A DNA stretch of 64,000 nucleotides, taken from Clostridia bacterium (GTDB taxonomy: Bacteria; Bacillota; Clostridia; Christensenellales; Borkfalkiaceae). Location: positions 1 to 64,000 of the forward strand of contig JAIDSX010000128.1 in assembly GCA_029060985.1 (NCBI GenBank), in the 5' to 3' direction. Below the pieces are notes generated by a model. The model worked only from the letters and a program-made list of their open reading frames with translations. It was not told the origin of the DNA and did not search any database. Below, one piece after another: positions 1 to 9,918 of the stretch. Within the stretch, counting starts at the first letter, position 1. The number at the start of each line of letters is the position of its first letter. A program made the translations under genes and the position numbers.

Positions 1-77
1 TAATTTAAATATTTATATAAAAAAGTGCTAAAATTGTGAGTAATAAGGCTAATTATTCTGTTTTTACCATATGAGGA

Positions 78-3000
78 CTATTTCTTAGTAATTCTAACCC
101 CATATTCAAATTTTTTAAATTTGCATAAATTTTTGTTGTCCAGAAACATTAAAATTTCATTACTGATTTTATCATGACCCAATTTAATTTCTTTTTCTGT
201 TTTTAATTCAGAAAGATTGGGTTCGATTTCTATAAGTAAATCTATGTATTGATTTTTTGTTAAATCAGCATCATTTTTCCCAATAAAATTTAACTTATTC
301 TCATTTGATGTTTGAACGTTTTTAATTACTTTAAGAATTAAATTATAAGGACATTTATCTATAGGATTATTAAGCAAAATATCAAATGATTTTTCTATGG
401 TTTCAGACACATTAGGGATATAAGAAGAATTTTTAATTATTTTAGCTTTTATATCATCTTTTAATTCTTTGTTTAATATTAATGCGTCTATTGTATCATT
501 GCTAAAAATCGCATTGTCAATAGATTCTACAAATTCTGGATTTATAGTTAGCATTTTTACTATTGAGTTTGGCTTTTCATTTAAAGATTTGAAATTTTGT
601 TCATTGCTTTGAATAAGAGAGTTTTTAATTAAAGTAGCTAAAATAGCGTCTTCATTGATATCCGCAATTTCTAAATCAACATTAAACGATTTTGACAAAT
701 TATCAAAATCATTTAAAGACTTATACTTCACATCATTGCATAAGGCTATTATTAAATCCTTATCGGCTAATTGTTTTTTGCCGAACTCTTTCGAGTTTTT
801 AATAAGGAAATCAATAATACTATCCCAATTGAGTCCGTCTTTATCTGCTTGTATTATGTTCGCCCAATCAATTTTGATTTTGTCAGTTTGAAACATGTAT
901 TCCAAGTATCCGCTATTCGTACAGCTAAAATAATTATAGCATTCGGACTGTTTATCTATAAACTTCCTGCACAGTTCATCAGGTGTTTTATTAGAATTTA
1001 GTACTAACTCAATAGTTGACTGCGATTCGTAAGTTTGAGATTCAAAATCAATAATTATCTTTAAAATTTCTTGAAGTTTACCCGTTATAAAATTAACAAA
1101 ATTTTCATTCTTCAAATTTATCATAACTGTTAACGGGGTTTTATAATACTGCGATATGTCAACATGGTTTATAGAGCAAAAAATAAATTCTAGATTATTT
1201 GCATTTAATTCAAACAAATTATTTTCTATAAAATAATTTGCTACATCATAATTTTCTTCCTCGCAGTTAAGATATTTAATTTTTAATTTTAGTGTAGAAG
1301 ATAGGGCCTCAAATTTTTCTTTATTAACAACGCTTATTTCGTCTAAAATATTTTTGCAACTATTTAAAAATTCACTTATGCAATTTTTGTTGTTCAGGTT
1401 AATAATATCGTCATGTTTAAAGTTTTCAATGAAGTTTTTAATAATTCGACATTTAAAAATATCGCTGATTTCATTATTTGTTAGAATATCATAAGCAAAA
1501 TATTGATTAGTGGGAGTAAGGGCACTTACTAATACATTGGAATTATAATTGTTGCAGACAAAGTCTTTACAAAATGTTTTTACTATATTTTCTCTAGAAT
1601 TAAGGTATTTAATTAGGTTTTCACGTTTACAAAGTATACTGTCTTTTTTGTCTTTGTAAGATAATAGATAACTAACCAAACCGAAATTAAGAACAAATTT
1701 ATCCGAAAATCTTTCCGGCTGAATTTCCTGTATTACATTTAAAGGATTGTCAAGTCTATAGCCATATTCTAATATCCGCTTTGCTAAAACAGAACGCACA
1801 AAAGCACTATCGTTTGCAGTTAGTAAATCTTGGTCAGAATGGGCGATAAAATCTTTATAATCTTCCGCAACATATCCGTTCGACAAAAAGAAAGATTTTA
1901 ATTCATCGGACACAAACTTTTCATTTTCTTTGATATATTCTTGGATTGACAAATTTAATAGGTTTTTAAGCTGTTGTCTCTTTTTTGTTAATTCAGAATT
2001 AACCGCGGCAAGATTAATTGCCGCTTTTTCTTTTATCCTCTTCTCAAAATTAATTAATTTATCACCTAATTGTTCTTCCAAATATGCAACGGAACAACAA
2101 GAAGTAACAGTTATATTACCATAAGATCGCATATATAATTGTTGATCAAATTTCAAACCACCATTAATATTTTCAAAGGATTGAAGAGTATCAATATCAT
2201 CATAATTGTTATACGCGGTCCTAGCTTGTTTTGCATCGACAATAATACCTTTAAGAAAGCTTTTAAAAGTATCTAAGGTTTTTAAATTAATATCATTTGC
2301 AAGAACGAGTTTTTGCTCTAACGCTAATATTTCTTTTTTTAAAGTTTCAATTTGCTCATTTATTTTTACTTTCTTTTTTTCAAACAAACCTACTAATTCA
2401 CCATTATCAAACTGTAATTTAGCGTAATCAGCAGGGCGAAGGTTCTTGTATAGAATTAAAGAAAACAACTTAATGTTTTTATTTTCAGTATTTAATTCTT
2501 TAACATTAAGAATTTTATAATATGTCATATAATCATTTATTACATTTTTCAAAATTCTCATTTCTGTAATAAAATGTGAAACTTCGTAAATAAAAGATTC
2601 AGGCAACAACATATAATCAGGGCAGAGTTTTTTCATTTCGCTTTTTAAAAGGTCGCGAGCATTTGTAAAGCTTAATACGGGCACTAACGAAATTATGTAA
2701 TCAAAAAACTTTGCTCTATCATTTTCAGTTTTAAAAAGAGTATCTTTTACAGCGTAAATAAAAGTTACCTTTTGCTTAACTATTTTGCTATTATTTATCA
2801 AAAAGTTAAGTTCACGTAACTTTGAAAAAATATGTGTGTTGTCGAATCTATCTAAATCTTCAATGATTACTATATTTGTTTTTGTTTTTTTAAAGTAATA
2901 GAGTATTTCGTCTATAAAAGTATTTAAGACGGAGTAGTTGGAATTATCGCATATATCGGCTTCAATATCTTTAACCGAAATTTTATTAAGCTTATTGCTA

Positions 3001-3620
3001 TATAAGAGCATAAAAATTAACAACAGAACGCAACCAGCAGCAAATCCGAAGAAATAGTAAAAATTTGTACCGTCGGAATGGGGGAGTTTGTTAAGCCATT
3101 CTAAAACGCCGCAACAAACTAAACCGATAGTTGCGGTCATCATTAATGCTATTAAAAAAGATAGCCAGCAATGCCTGTTGTCTATTCGCTTTATTCTTGA
3201 GTGCGGAAGCTTTGATTTCTTTTCTTTAAAAAGAATCTGTTCTAGTATACTTTTTTCAATATCACAATTAATATCTTGAACGGGTGCAAATATTGTAGAC
3301 TCGCCTTGTGTTGAATTTCCCTTATTAGTTTCCTTATCAGATTGTTTATCGTCAGGTTCATCGTCTGGTGAATTAAAATTAGCCAACGAAATAGTTGTTA
3401 CTTTACGTCGTTCAAACCTACCCAATTTTTTATCTTTAAATGTTTTAATTAAACTACTTTTTCCTGCTCCATAAGTAGCAATAATACCTATATTGTAAAC
3501 ATTACTGGCTTTGACCTGTTGGTCCATTATATCTGCATAAACGCCATACTTTTTCTCATCACAAATAGGAGCTGTCGAAGTAAATTTTAGTTTTTCATCG
3601 TTTGTTAAATTCTCTGGCAT
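78..3620 (-). CDS. YobI-like large P-loop NTPase with two predicted TM segments
   Basis: 1180-aa ORF; Walker A-like GIIATYGAGKSSLIKTF, Walker B-like NIVIIEDLDRFD, hydrophobic stretches (SFLIALMMTATIGLVCCGVLEWL; FFGFAAGCVLLLIFMLLYS). Confidence 0.75.
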   Translation of the reverse strand: MPENLTNDEKLKFTSTAPICDEKKYGVYADIMDQQVKASNVYNIGIIATYGAGKSSLIKTFKDKKLGRFERRKVTTISLANFNSPDDEPDDKQSDKETNKGNSTQGESTIFAPVQDINCDIEKSILEQILFKEKKSKLPHSRIKRIDNRHCWLSFLIALMMTATIGLVCCGVLEWLNKLPHSDGTNFYYFFGFAAGCVLLLIFMLLYSNKLNKISVKDIEADICDNSNYSVLNTFIDEILYYFKKTKTNIVIIEDLDRFDNTHIFSKLRELNFLINNSKIVKQKVTFIYAVKDTLFKTENDRAKFFDYIISLVPVLSFTNARDLLKSEMKKLCPDYMLLPESFIYEVSHFITEMRILKNVINDYMTYYKILNVKELNTENKNIKLFSLILYKNLRPADYAKLQFDNGELVGLFEKKKVKINEQIETLKKEILALEQKLVLANDINLKTLDTFKSFLKGIIVDAKQARTAYNNYDDIDTLQSFENINGGLKFDQQLYMRSYGNITVTSCCSVAYLEEQLGDKLINFEKRIKEKAAINLAAVNSELTKKRQQLKNLLNLSIQEYIKENEKFVSDELKSFFLSNGYVAEDYKDFIAHSDQDLLTANDSAFVRSVLAKRILEYGYRLDNPLNVIQEIQPERFSDKFVLNFGLVSYLLSYKDKKDSILCKRENLIKYLNSRENIVKTFCKDFVCNNYNSNVLVSALTPTNQYFAYDILTNNEISDIFKCRIIKNFIENFKHDDIINLNNKNCISEFLNSCKNILDEISVVNKEKFEALSSTLKLKIKYLNCEEENYDVANYFIENNLFELNANNLEFIFCSINHVDISQYYKTPLTVMINLKNENFVNFITGKLQEILKIIIDFESQTYESQSTIELVLNSNKTPDELCRKFIDKQSECYNYFSCTNSGYLEYMFQTDKIKIDWANIIQADKDGLNWDSIIDFLIKNSKEFGKKQLADKDLIIALCNDVKYKSLNDFDNLSKSFNVDLEIADINEDAILATLIKNSLIQSNEQNFKSLNEKPNSIVKMLTINPEFVESIDNAIFSNDTIDALILNKELKDDIKAKIIKNSSYIPNVSETIEKSFDILLNNPIDKCPYNLILKVIKNVQTSNENKLNFIGKNDADLTKNQYIDLLIEIEPNLSELKTEKEIKLGHDKISNEILMFLDNKNLCKFKKFEYGVRITKK

Positions 3621-3818
3621 AAGTTCACCTTAAATATACTTTCTCTTATAATAATTATAATGCCATAATTTTCCAATTAAACAAATAGAAAATAAAATAA
3701 CAAAACATATAAACAATATTAAAACTGCGCTTTTAATTTAGGTAAATAGGTAGTTTTATTGCTCGATGCGTGTAAAAGAAATAAATAATAAAGTTAAAAA
3801 ATAGTAAAGACATTTAGT

Positions 3819-3852
3819 ACGGCGGAGAATTAAAGAACTCTCCGCCGTTTTT
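3819..3852 (+). terminator. Rho-independent terminator-like hairpin
   Basis: ACGGCGGAGA...TCTCCGCCGT followed by TTTTT. Confidence 0.55.
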
Positions 3853-3956
3853 ATATCGTTTTTAAAAAATCAAGAAGTAGGGTTTGTTGTTTGGGAGAAA
3901 GACGGGCGGTTAGTGTTTTAATTTTTATAAAAAAGTCGGTTAATTTCCCACTATGC

Positions 3957-4172
3957 CTAATGTCGAAAAAATGGATCCTGTACCCCCAAAAGTTCGTAAA
4001 GCGTTACATCATACAATTCAGAAAGCGCGATTAATTTCTCGTATTCGGGACGCGAAATGTCATTTTCCCAATCACTGATATTCGATTGATGGATATTCAG
4101 TTTTTCAGAAACTTGCTTTTGAGAAAGTCCGCTGCGCTTTCGCGCTTCCTTAAAAAATTTGCCGTATTGCAT
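3957..4172 (-). CDS. XRE-family HTH transcriptional regulator, candidate controller of the divergent RM-like operon
   Basis: 71 aa, HTH_3 pattern FFKEARKRSGLSQKQVSEKLNIHQSNISDWENDISRPEYEKLIALSELYDVTLYELLG. Confidence 0.85.
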   Translation of the reverse strand: MQYGKFFKEARKRSGLSQKQVSEKLNIHQSNISDWENDISRPEYEKLIALSELYDVTLYELLGVQDPFFRH

Positions 4173-4190
4173 ATTTTAATACTACTAAAA

Positions 4191-4228
4191 ATGTGCACAA
4201 CACATTGACAAAAATGTGCATAGCACAT
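4191..4228. promoter_or_regulatory. Two tandem palindromic operators ATGTGCACAACACAT (4191-4205) and ATGTGCATAGCACAT (4214-4228)
   Basis: Shared ATGTG-N5-CACAT palindrome, centres 23 bp apart, between divergent XRE gene and methylase operon. Confidence 0.75.
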
Positions 4229-4233
4229 ATAAT
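4205..4233 (+). promoter_or_regulatory. Promoter of the RM-like operon
   Basis: TTGACA (4205-4210), 17-nt spacer, TATAAT (4228-4233). Confidence 0.8.
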
Positions 4234-4260
4234 TAATTATATGCAAAGTGGAAAAAAGTT

Positions 4261-4911
4261 ATGACAACCAAAGAAAAACAGACAAAATCGAAGAGCCGAG
4301 TGCGCGATCATGGGGAAGTGTTCACGGCGGAAAGGGAAGTAAATGCAATGCTCGATCTTGTTAAAAACGAAACCGAGCGCATTGACAGCCGCTTTTTGGA
4401 ACCCGCATGCGGCAACGGCAATTTCCTTATAAAAATCCTCGAACGCAAGTTGAACGTCGTGGACGGCGCATACAAGCGCAGTCAGTGGGATTGGGAAATC
4501 CACGCAATGGTGGCGGTGTCAAGCTTGTATGGCGTGGAGCTTTTACAGGATAACGTAACCGAATGCCAAAACCGCCTTTTTGACTACTTTAAACAAAGAT
4601 ATAAAACGCTGTACAAAACCAAAATTTCAAACCGCTACCTAGAAAACGTTTTGTACATCTTTCGAAAGAATATTGTTTGCGGAGATGCGCTTACGCTATT
4701 GCAGACAGACGGCACGCCGATAGTTTTCAGTGAATGGGGCTTTGCGGGGAGCAAAGTTACCCGAAGAGATTTTACTATGAGCAACCTTTTGGAGAGCAGC
4801 CAAAAGCAGTCGCAGGATACGCTGTTTGATATGCAGCCCGAAGAAAAATTACCTGTACCCGTAAGGCAATATCCTGCCGTAAGTTACCTGGAGATAAAAA
4901 ATTATGCTTAA
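4261..4911 (+). CDS. N6-adenine methylase-like protein with SAM motif I but no NPPY motif
   Basis: 216 aa; [16 protein letters not shown] motif I; no (D/N)PP(Y/F) seen. Confidence 0.75.
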   Translation: MTTKEKQTKSKSRVRDHGEVFTAEREVNAMLDLVKNETERIDSRFLEPACGNGNFLIKILERKLNVVDGAYKRSQWDWEIHAMVAVSSLYGVELLQDNVTECQNRLFDYFKQRYKTLYKTKISNRYLENVLYIFRKNIVCGDALTLLQTDGTPIVFSEWGFAGSKVTRRDFTMSNLLESSQKQSQDTLFDMQPEEKLPVPVRQYPAVSYLEIKNYA

Positions 4912-6451
4912 ACGAGATTATAATCCCGATGTATTGAGTTGTCTTGCAAACTTATCTAATGACGAAGTATTTACTCCGCCTGAGCTTGCAAACGCAATGC
5001 TTGATACGCTTCCCAAAGGGATATGGCAGGACGAGAACGCAACCTTTTTGGATCCATGCTGTAAGTCGGGCGTGTTTTTAAGGGAAATTGCAAAGCGGCT
5101 CATTATCGGGTTAAAGAACAAAATCCCCGACGAACAACAACGTATAGATCATATCTTTTCAAAACAGCTCTACGGAATTTCCATAACTGAAATGACGGGT
5201 ATGCTTTCGCGGCGCAGCGTGTATTGCAGTAAACACGCAAACGGAAAGTATTCGGTTTGTACCAAGTTTACGGATGAAAGCGGAAATATTATTTTTAACG
5301 AAATTAAGCACACTTTCAAAAACGGCAGATGCGAGTTTTGCGGCGCGGCGGAGACCGAATACGGCGAAAAAATAAGAATGAATTTAGAGAGCCACGCCTA
5401 TCAGTTTATACACACTCTAACCCCCACGGAGATTTTCAATATGAAATTTGACGTAATAATCGGTAACCCGCCCTATCAACTTTCGGACGGCGGTAATGCT
5501 GCAAGCGCAAAATCGATTTATCATTTATTTGTAACGCAGGCGAAAAAGTTAAAACCGCGTTATTTGGTAATGGTTATACCGGCGCGGTGGTACAGCAATG
5601 GAAAAGGTAAGGGTATCAATGAATTTAGAAATTCAATGCTCGATGACACAAGTATAGAATTTTTAGTTGATTATAAAAATTCAGAAGATTGCTTTCCTGG
5701 CGTAAACATTGCTGGTGGCGTCTGCTATTTTTTATGGAATAGAGATTACAATGGCAAATGTAATGTCGTTAATATGGAACAGGGGAAATTATTAAACCAC
5801 ATGGATAGATTTTTAAACGAATATCCTGTCTTGGTTAGAGATAATATTGCATTGCAAATTATACGAAAAATTTTTCAACTTAAAGGAGAAACATTAGATA
5901 AGTATTGTAAGCAGTATAGCTATTTTACTATACGGAGCTATGAGAGAGGGACTAAGAATAAAGAACAATTTGACGATGTTATTTTAATGTCAAGCAACGG
6001 GATAGGGTTTTATCCGTTTAATAAGGTGGTCGATAAGGATAATATTTTATCGAAATATAAAGTCGTTATTACTTATGCAATGTCAGGTGGTAATAAGCCG
6101 ACATTAAATGGCGATTATCAAGTTGTGTCATCATTACAGATTTTAAGTCCAGATGAGGTTTGCACCGAAACATATTTAATTTTGAATACTTTTGATAACT
6201 ATAATCTTGCAACAAATTTTAGCGTTTACGTAAAGACTAAATTTTTAAGATTTTTGCTTTTGCAAGCACTTACGTCTATACATATAACGAAAGATAGCTT
6301 TTGCTTTGTCCCTATGCAAGATTTTACGGAAGACTCAGAAATATGCTGGGGACAATCAGTAAGCGATATTGACAATAAACTCTATAAAAAGTATAATTTA
6401 TCGCAAGAAGAAATTGATTTTATAGAGTCTATGATTAGACCAATGGAGTGA
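4904..6451 (+). CDS. Eco57I-type DNA adenine methylase-like protein
   Basis: 515 aa; motif [15 protein letters not shown]; divergent motif [16 protein letters not shown]; Cys-rich insert ending CEFCG; overlaps upstream ORF by 8 nt. Confidence 0.8.
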   Translation: MLKRDYNPDVLSCLANLSNDEVFTPPELANAMLDTLPKGIWQDENATFLDPCCKSGVFLREIAKRLIIGLKNKIPDEQQRIDHIFSKQLYGISITEMTGMLSRRSVYCSKHANGKYSVCTKFTDESGNIIFNEIKHTFKNGRCEFCGAAETEYGEKIRMNLESHAYQFIHTLTPTEIFNMKFDVIIGNPPYQLSDGGNAASAKSIYHLFVTQAKKLKPRYLVMVIPARWYSNGKGKGINEFRNSMLDDTSIEFLVDYKNSEDCFPGVNIAGGVCYFLWNRDYNGKCNVVNMEQGKLLNHMDRFLNEYPVLVRDNIALQIIRKIFQLKGETLDKYCKQYSYFTIRSYERGTKNKEQFDDVILMSSNGIGFYPFNKVVDKDNILSKYKVVITYAMSGGNKPTLNGDYQVVSSLQILSPDEVCTETYLILNTFDNYNLATNFSVYVKTKFLRFLLLQALTSIHITKDSFCFVPMQDFTEDSEICWGQSVSDIDNKLYKKYNLSQEEIDFIESMIRPME

Positions 6452-7164
6452 GTGTGAATAAAGAAGATTACATACAAAATGAAAATAAAATTAAATATTT
6501 AATAAAGTTTGTTCATAGGGAACACGTTGATTATTTGCTTCATAAAGGTTTATTTATGAATCAAGTGAATTATTATGTTAATCCCAGAAAAAAAGAAGAC
6601 GGTCAATATGATTGTTGGGAAAGTTTATCTTCAAGTGAGTTAAAACTCTATAAAAATAGAAATAGACCTATTTGGTGTTGTACAGCTATTTTAATAGACG
6701 AAGTAAAAGGTGGGGTAATTAAACTAGATAAAAGGCTACTAAGTGATTTTTTCAAAGATAAGATAGAAGATGGACGGTTGGTTTTGATTGATTTTAAATC
6801 CTTTATAGATAAAATTTATTTATATCCAGATGAATACACAATGAATTTTGGACGAGTAAATTATTATATGCATCCAAAACAAATTGGTGAAAGATTTTTC
6901 AGCGATGACTGGTCGGATAGTATTTTTTTAAAATTATCTAAATACAGTTATCAAAAAGAATTTCGTGTTGCAATAAATAGAGCTTGTGAAATTAAAACCG
7001 AAAAAAGAAAGGTTTTTAGATTTTTTGAAATTGATGCAGTAACATCATATGAACCCTATGAATATGCGTTGCCCGATTTGCAATCAATAAGTAAAACGTT
7101 TACGACAAAAGAAATATATGACGACATTGATAAAGATTATTTTTGCTTAAACATACAAAACTGA
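6448..7164 (+). CDS. Uncharacterised protein, weakly DUF2971-like by eye
   Basis: 238 aa, GTG start overlapping the stop of the upstream methylase; [24 protein letters not shown]...[11 protein letters not shown]. Confidence 0.55.
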   Translation: MSVNKEDYIQNENKIKYLIKFVHREHVDYLLHKGLFMNQVNYYVNPRKKEDGQYDCWESLSSSELKLYKNRNRPIWCCTAILIDEVKGGVIKLDKRLLSDFFKDKIEDGRLVLIDFKSFIDKIYLYPDEYTMNFGRVNYYMHPKQIGERFFSDDWSDSIFLKLSKYSYQKEFRVAINRACEIKTEKRKVFRFFEIDAVTSYEPYEYALPDLQSISKTFTTKEIYDDIDKDYFCLNIQN

Positions 7165-7248
7165 ACAAAAGTTGAATAAAATCGAAACGAACATTGTATT
7201 TTTACCCTATTTTAAAGTGTCATAATATAAGAAAAAAAGGAGAGAAAT

Positions 7249-7428
7249 ATGATGAATTTATTTGAACAATTGGCTATAGGTAAGGCTAAAAAACAATATG
7301 TGCATTATATTGTGGACTGTATTACTATAAGAAATTCATACGAGAATATTCAGTTGCATACTCTGGTTGAAAATATGTCGGTTATGGAAACAAGCCGCAC
7401 AATAGTCAACGCATTAAGGATTTGGTAA
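7249..7428 (+). CDS. Small ORF (59 aa) directly upstream of the GIY-YIG/helicase gene
   Basis: AGGAG then ATGATG start; MMNLFEQLAIGKAKKQYVHYIVDCITIRNSYENIQLHTLVENMSVMETSRTIVNALRIW; below ORF-track length cutoff. Confidence 0.5.
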   Translation: MMNLFEQLAIGKAKKQYVHYIVDCITIRNSYENIQLHTLVENMSVMETSRTIVNALRIW

Positions 7429-7433
7429 ACAAT

Positions 7434-9911
7434 ATGCCGCAAGATTTTTTTCCGAACAGACCGCAAAGCGCGCCTAAAATTTACGCTTACAGCGATACGC
7501 GATTCCCGAATATGCTCAAAGTGGGCTACACCACAAAAAGCGTAGAGGAGCGCGTTGCTGATCAGTACCCTGTGCTTACGCCAGAGCGGTCTTATAAAAT
7601 TGAACATACCGAAACTGCCATGAAGAACGACGGCACGACCTTTATGGATCATGAAGTCCACGATGTGCTAAAAAAGAAGGGCTTTTATAATCCCAGTGGC
7701 GAGTGGTTTAAATGTACGGTTGCAGATGTACAAGCGGCAATATATGCCGTTAAATCTGGAAAAGCCAATATAGAAAACCGTAATCAAACTTTTGCTATGC
7801 GCCCCGAACAGAGAGAAGCGGTACAGAAAACGGCGGATTACTTTTTGGAATATATGACCGATGAAAACGGTAAGCCACCGCACTTTTTGTGGAATTGTAA
7901 AATGCGTTTCGGCAAGACCTTTGCAGCTTATCAGCTTGCTAAAAAGTTGAGCTTTACAAAAATTTTGGTGCTTACCTTCAAGCCCGCCGTGCAGAGTGCA
8001 TGGGAAGAAGATTTGCGCTCTCACGTAGATTTTGAGGGTTGGCAGTTTATTGCCCGAAATGGACTTACATACGAGCAGATTGACCATGACAAGCCGTTTG
8101 TTTGCTTTGCTTCCTTCCAGGACTTTTTGGGAAAAAACAAGGCGGGCGGTATCAAACTGAAAAACGAATGGGCGCATACCGTTTTGTGGGATATGGTTGT
8201 GTTCGACGAATACCATTACGGCGCATGGCGCGAAAATGCAAAAGAGCTTTTCGAGGCGGAGGACGACAAGGAATCAAAAGCCGAGGACGGCGGTCAGGAG
8301 TTCTTTAACGAAGACTACATGCCCATATCCACGAGATCGTATCTGTACTTATCGGGAACGCCTTTCCGCGCTATATCTTCGGGTGAATTTATCGAGGAAC
8401 AAATCTACAACTGGACGTATTCGGACGAGCAGCGCGAAAAGCTTAACTGGGACATGTCCTTGGGGCAAAACCCGTATGCAAGCCTTCCGCGAATGGTTTT
8501 ATTAACCTATCAGTTACCCGAAAGCATAACGCATATAGCGTCGGGCGGAGAGTTTGACGAATTCGATTTGAATGTGTTCTTTTCCGCCGAAGGCGAGGGA
8601 GAATTTGCGCGGTTCAAGTACGAGGACGAAGTGCAAAAGTGGCTGGATTTAATTCGTGGTAACTATCTTGAAACGACTATCGACAACTTGCGGTTGGGTG
8701 CAAAAAAGCCGCCCCTGCCCTTTAGCAACGGACAGCTTTTGAATTTGCTTTCACATACGCTTTGGTTCTTGCCGAGCGTTTCGGCGTGTTACGCAATGCG
8801 TAATCTTTTGGCTCAAAAGCAGAACAAGTTTTACCACGATTACAACGTGGTCGTTTGCGCGGGCGCGCAGGCAGGTATCGGGTTAAACGCATTACCGCCC
8901 GTAAAGCAGGCAATGGAAGATCCGTTGTCTTCAAAGTCTATCACGCTTTCGTGCGGCAAGCTGACTACGGGTGTTACCGTGAAGCCGTGGACAGGAATGT
9001 TTATGCTACGCAATTTGACAAGTCCCGAAACGTATTTTCAGGCGGCGTTCCGCGTGCAGTCGCCGTGGACGGTTAAAAGCGAAACTAACCTGAACGAGGA
9101 AGAGATAATTAAGCTGGAGTGTTACGTTTTTGACTTTGCACCCGAACGTGCGTTGAAGCAGATTGCCGATTATTCCTGCCGATTGAACGTGGATGAGGTC
9201 AACCCCGAAAGAAAGGTCGCCGAGTTTATCAAGTTTTTGCCCGTGCTTGCTTACGACGGAAGTTCTATGAAGCAGATCGACGCGGCGGGTATTCTAGACA
9301 TTGCTATGAGCGGAACGACGGCAACGCTACTTGCAAGGCGGTGGGAGTCGGCTTTGCTTGTCAACGTGGATAATTTTACGCTTGCACGGCTTATGGCTAA
9401 CGAGCAGGCGATGAACGCGCTTATGAGTATCGAGGGGTTCCGTTCGCTCAATAATGATTTGGAAACGATTATAAACAAGTCGGAAAAGATTAAAAAGGCA
9501 AAAGAAAAGGCGAACAGCGAAGAGTTGACTCCCAAAGAGAGGAAGGAACTTTCCGACGACGAGAAAGAGTACAAGTCCAAGCGAAAAATTATTCAGGAAA
9601 AGCTAATTAAGTTTGCAACGCGTGTGCCGGTGTTTATGTACTTGACCGACTACCGCGAACAGACATTAAAGGAAGTTATTACGCAATTGGAGCCGGGGTT
9701 ATTTAAAAAGGTTACGGGCTTGGACGTGAAAGACTTTGAGTTGTTGTGCAGTTTAAATCTCTTTAACGCACCCTTAATGAACGACGCCGTGTTTAAGTTT
9801 AAGCGTTACGAGGATAGTTCCTTGTCTTATACGGGCATTAATCGTCATAGCACCGACACCGTCGTCGGTGGATTTGATACGGTGATTTTGAATAACAGCG
9901 AAAGTGCATGA
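7434..9911 (+). CDS. GIY-YIG (T5orf172-like) nuclease domain fused to DEAD/DEAH (SF2) helicase; putative restriction component
   Basis: KIYAYSDTRFPNMLKVGYTTKSVEERV GIY-YIG-like; NCKMRFGKTFAAYQLAKKL Walker A; VVFDEYHYGAW motif II; SGTPFRA motif III. ORF track starts at TTG 7422; ATG at 7434 preferred, with AAGGA upstream. Confidence 0.8.
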   Translation: MPQDFFPNRPQSAPKIYAYSDTRFPNMLKVGYTTKSVEERVADQYPVLTPERSYKIEHTETAMKNDGTTFMDHEVHDVLKKKGFYNPSGEWFKCTVADVQAAIYAVKSGKANIENRNQTFAMRPEQREAVQKTADYFLEYMTDENGKPPHFLWNCKMRFGKTFAAYQLAKKLSFTKILVLTFKPAVQSAWEEDLRSHVDFEGWQFIARNGLTYEQIDHDKPFVCFASFQDFLGKNKAGGIKLKNEWAHTVLWDMVVFDEYHYGAWRENAKELFEAEDDKESKAEDGGQEFFNEDYMPISTRSYLYLSGTPFRAISSGEFIEEQIYNWTYSDEQREKLNWDMSLGQNPYASLPRMVLLTYQLPESITHIASGGEFDEFDLNVFFSAEGEGEFARFKYEDEVQKWLDLIRGNYLETTIDNLRLGAKKPPLPFSNGQLLNLLSHTLWFLPSVSACYAMRNLLAQKQNKFYHDYNVVVCAGAQAGIGLNALPPVKQAMEDPLSSKSITLSCGKLTTGVTVKPWTGMFMLRNLTSPETYFQAAFRVQSPWTVKSETNLNEEEIIKLECYVFDFAPERALKQIADYSCRLNVDEVNPERKVAEFIKFLPVLAYDGSSMKQIDAAGILDIAMSGTTATLLARRWESALLVNVDNFTLARLMANEQAMNALMSIEGFRSLNNDLETIINKSEKIKKAKEKANSEELTPKERKELSDDEKEYKSKRKIIQEKLIKFATRVPVFMYLTDYREQTLKEVITQLEPGLFKKVTGLDVKDFELLCSLNLFNAPLMNDAVFKFKRYEDSSLSYTGINRHSTDTVVGGFDTVILNNSESA

Positions 9912-9918
9912 GGTGGTA

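Noticed and set aside
655-3279. Short + strand ORFs opposite the YobI-like gene
   Set aside because: All lie antisense to a continuous 1180-codon ORF with NTPase motifs; no SD or domain evidence.
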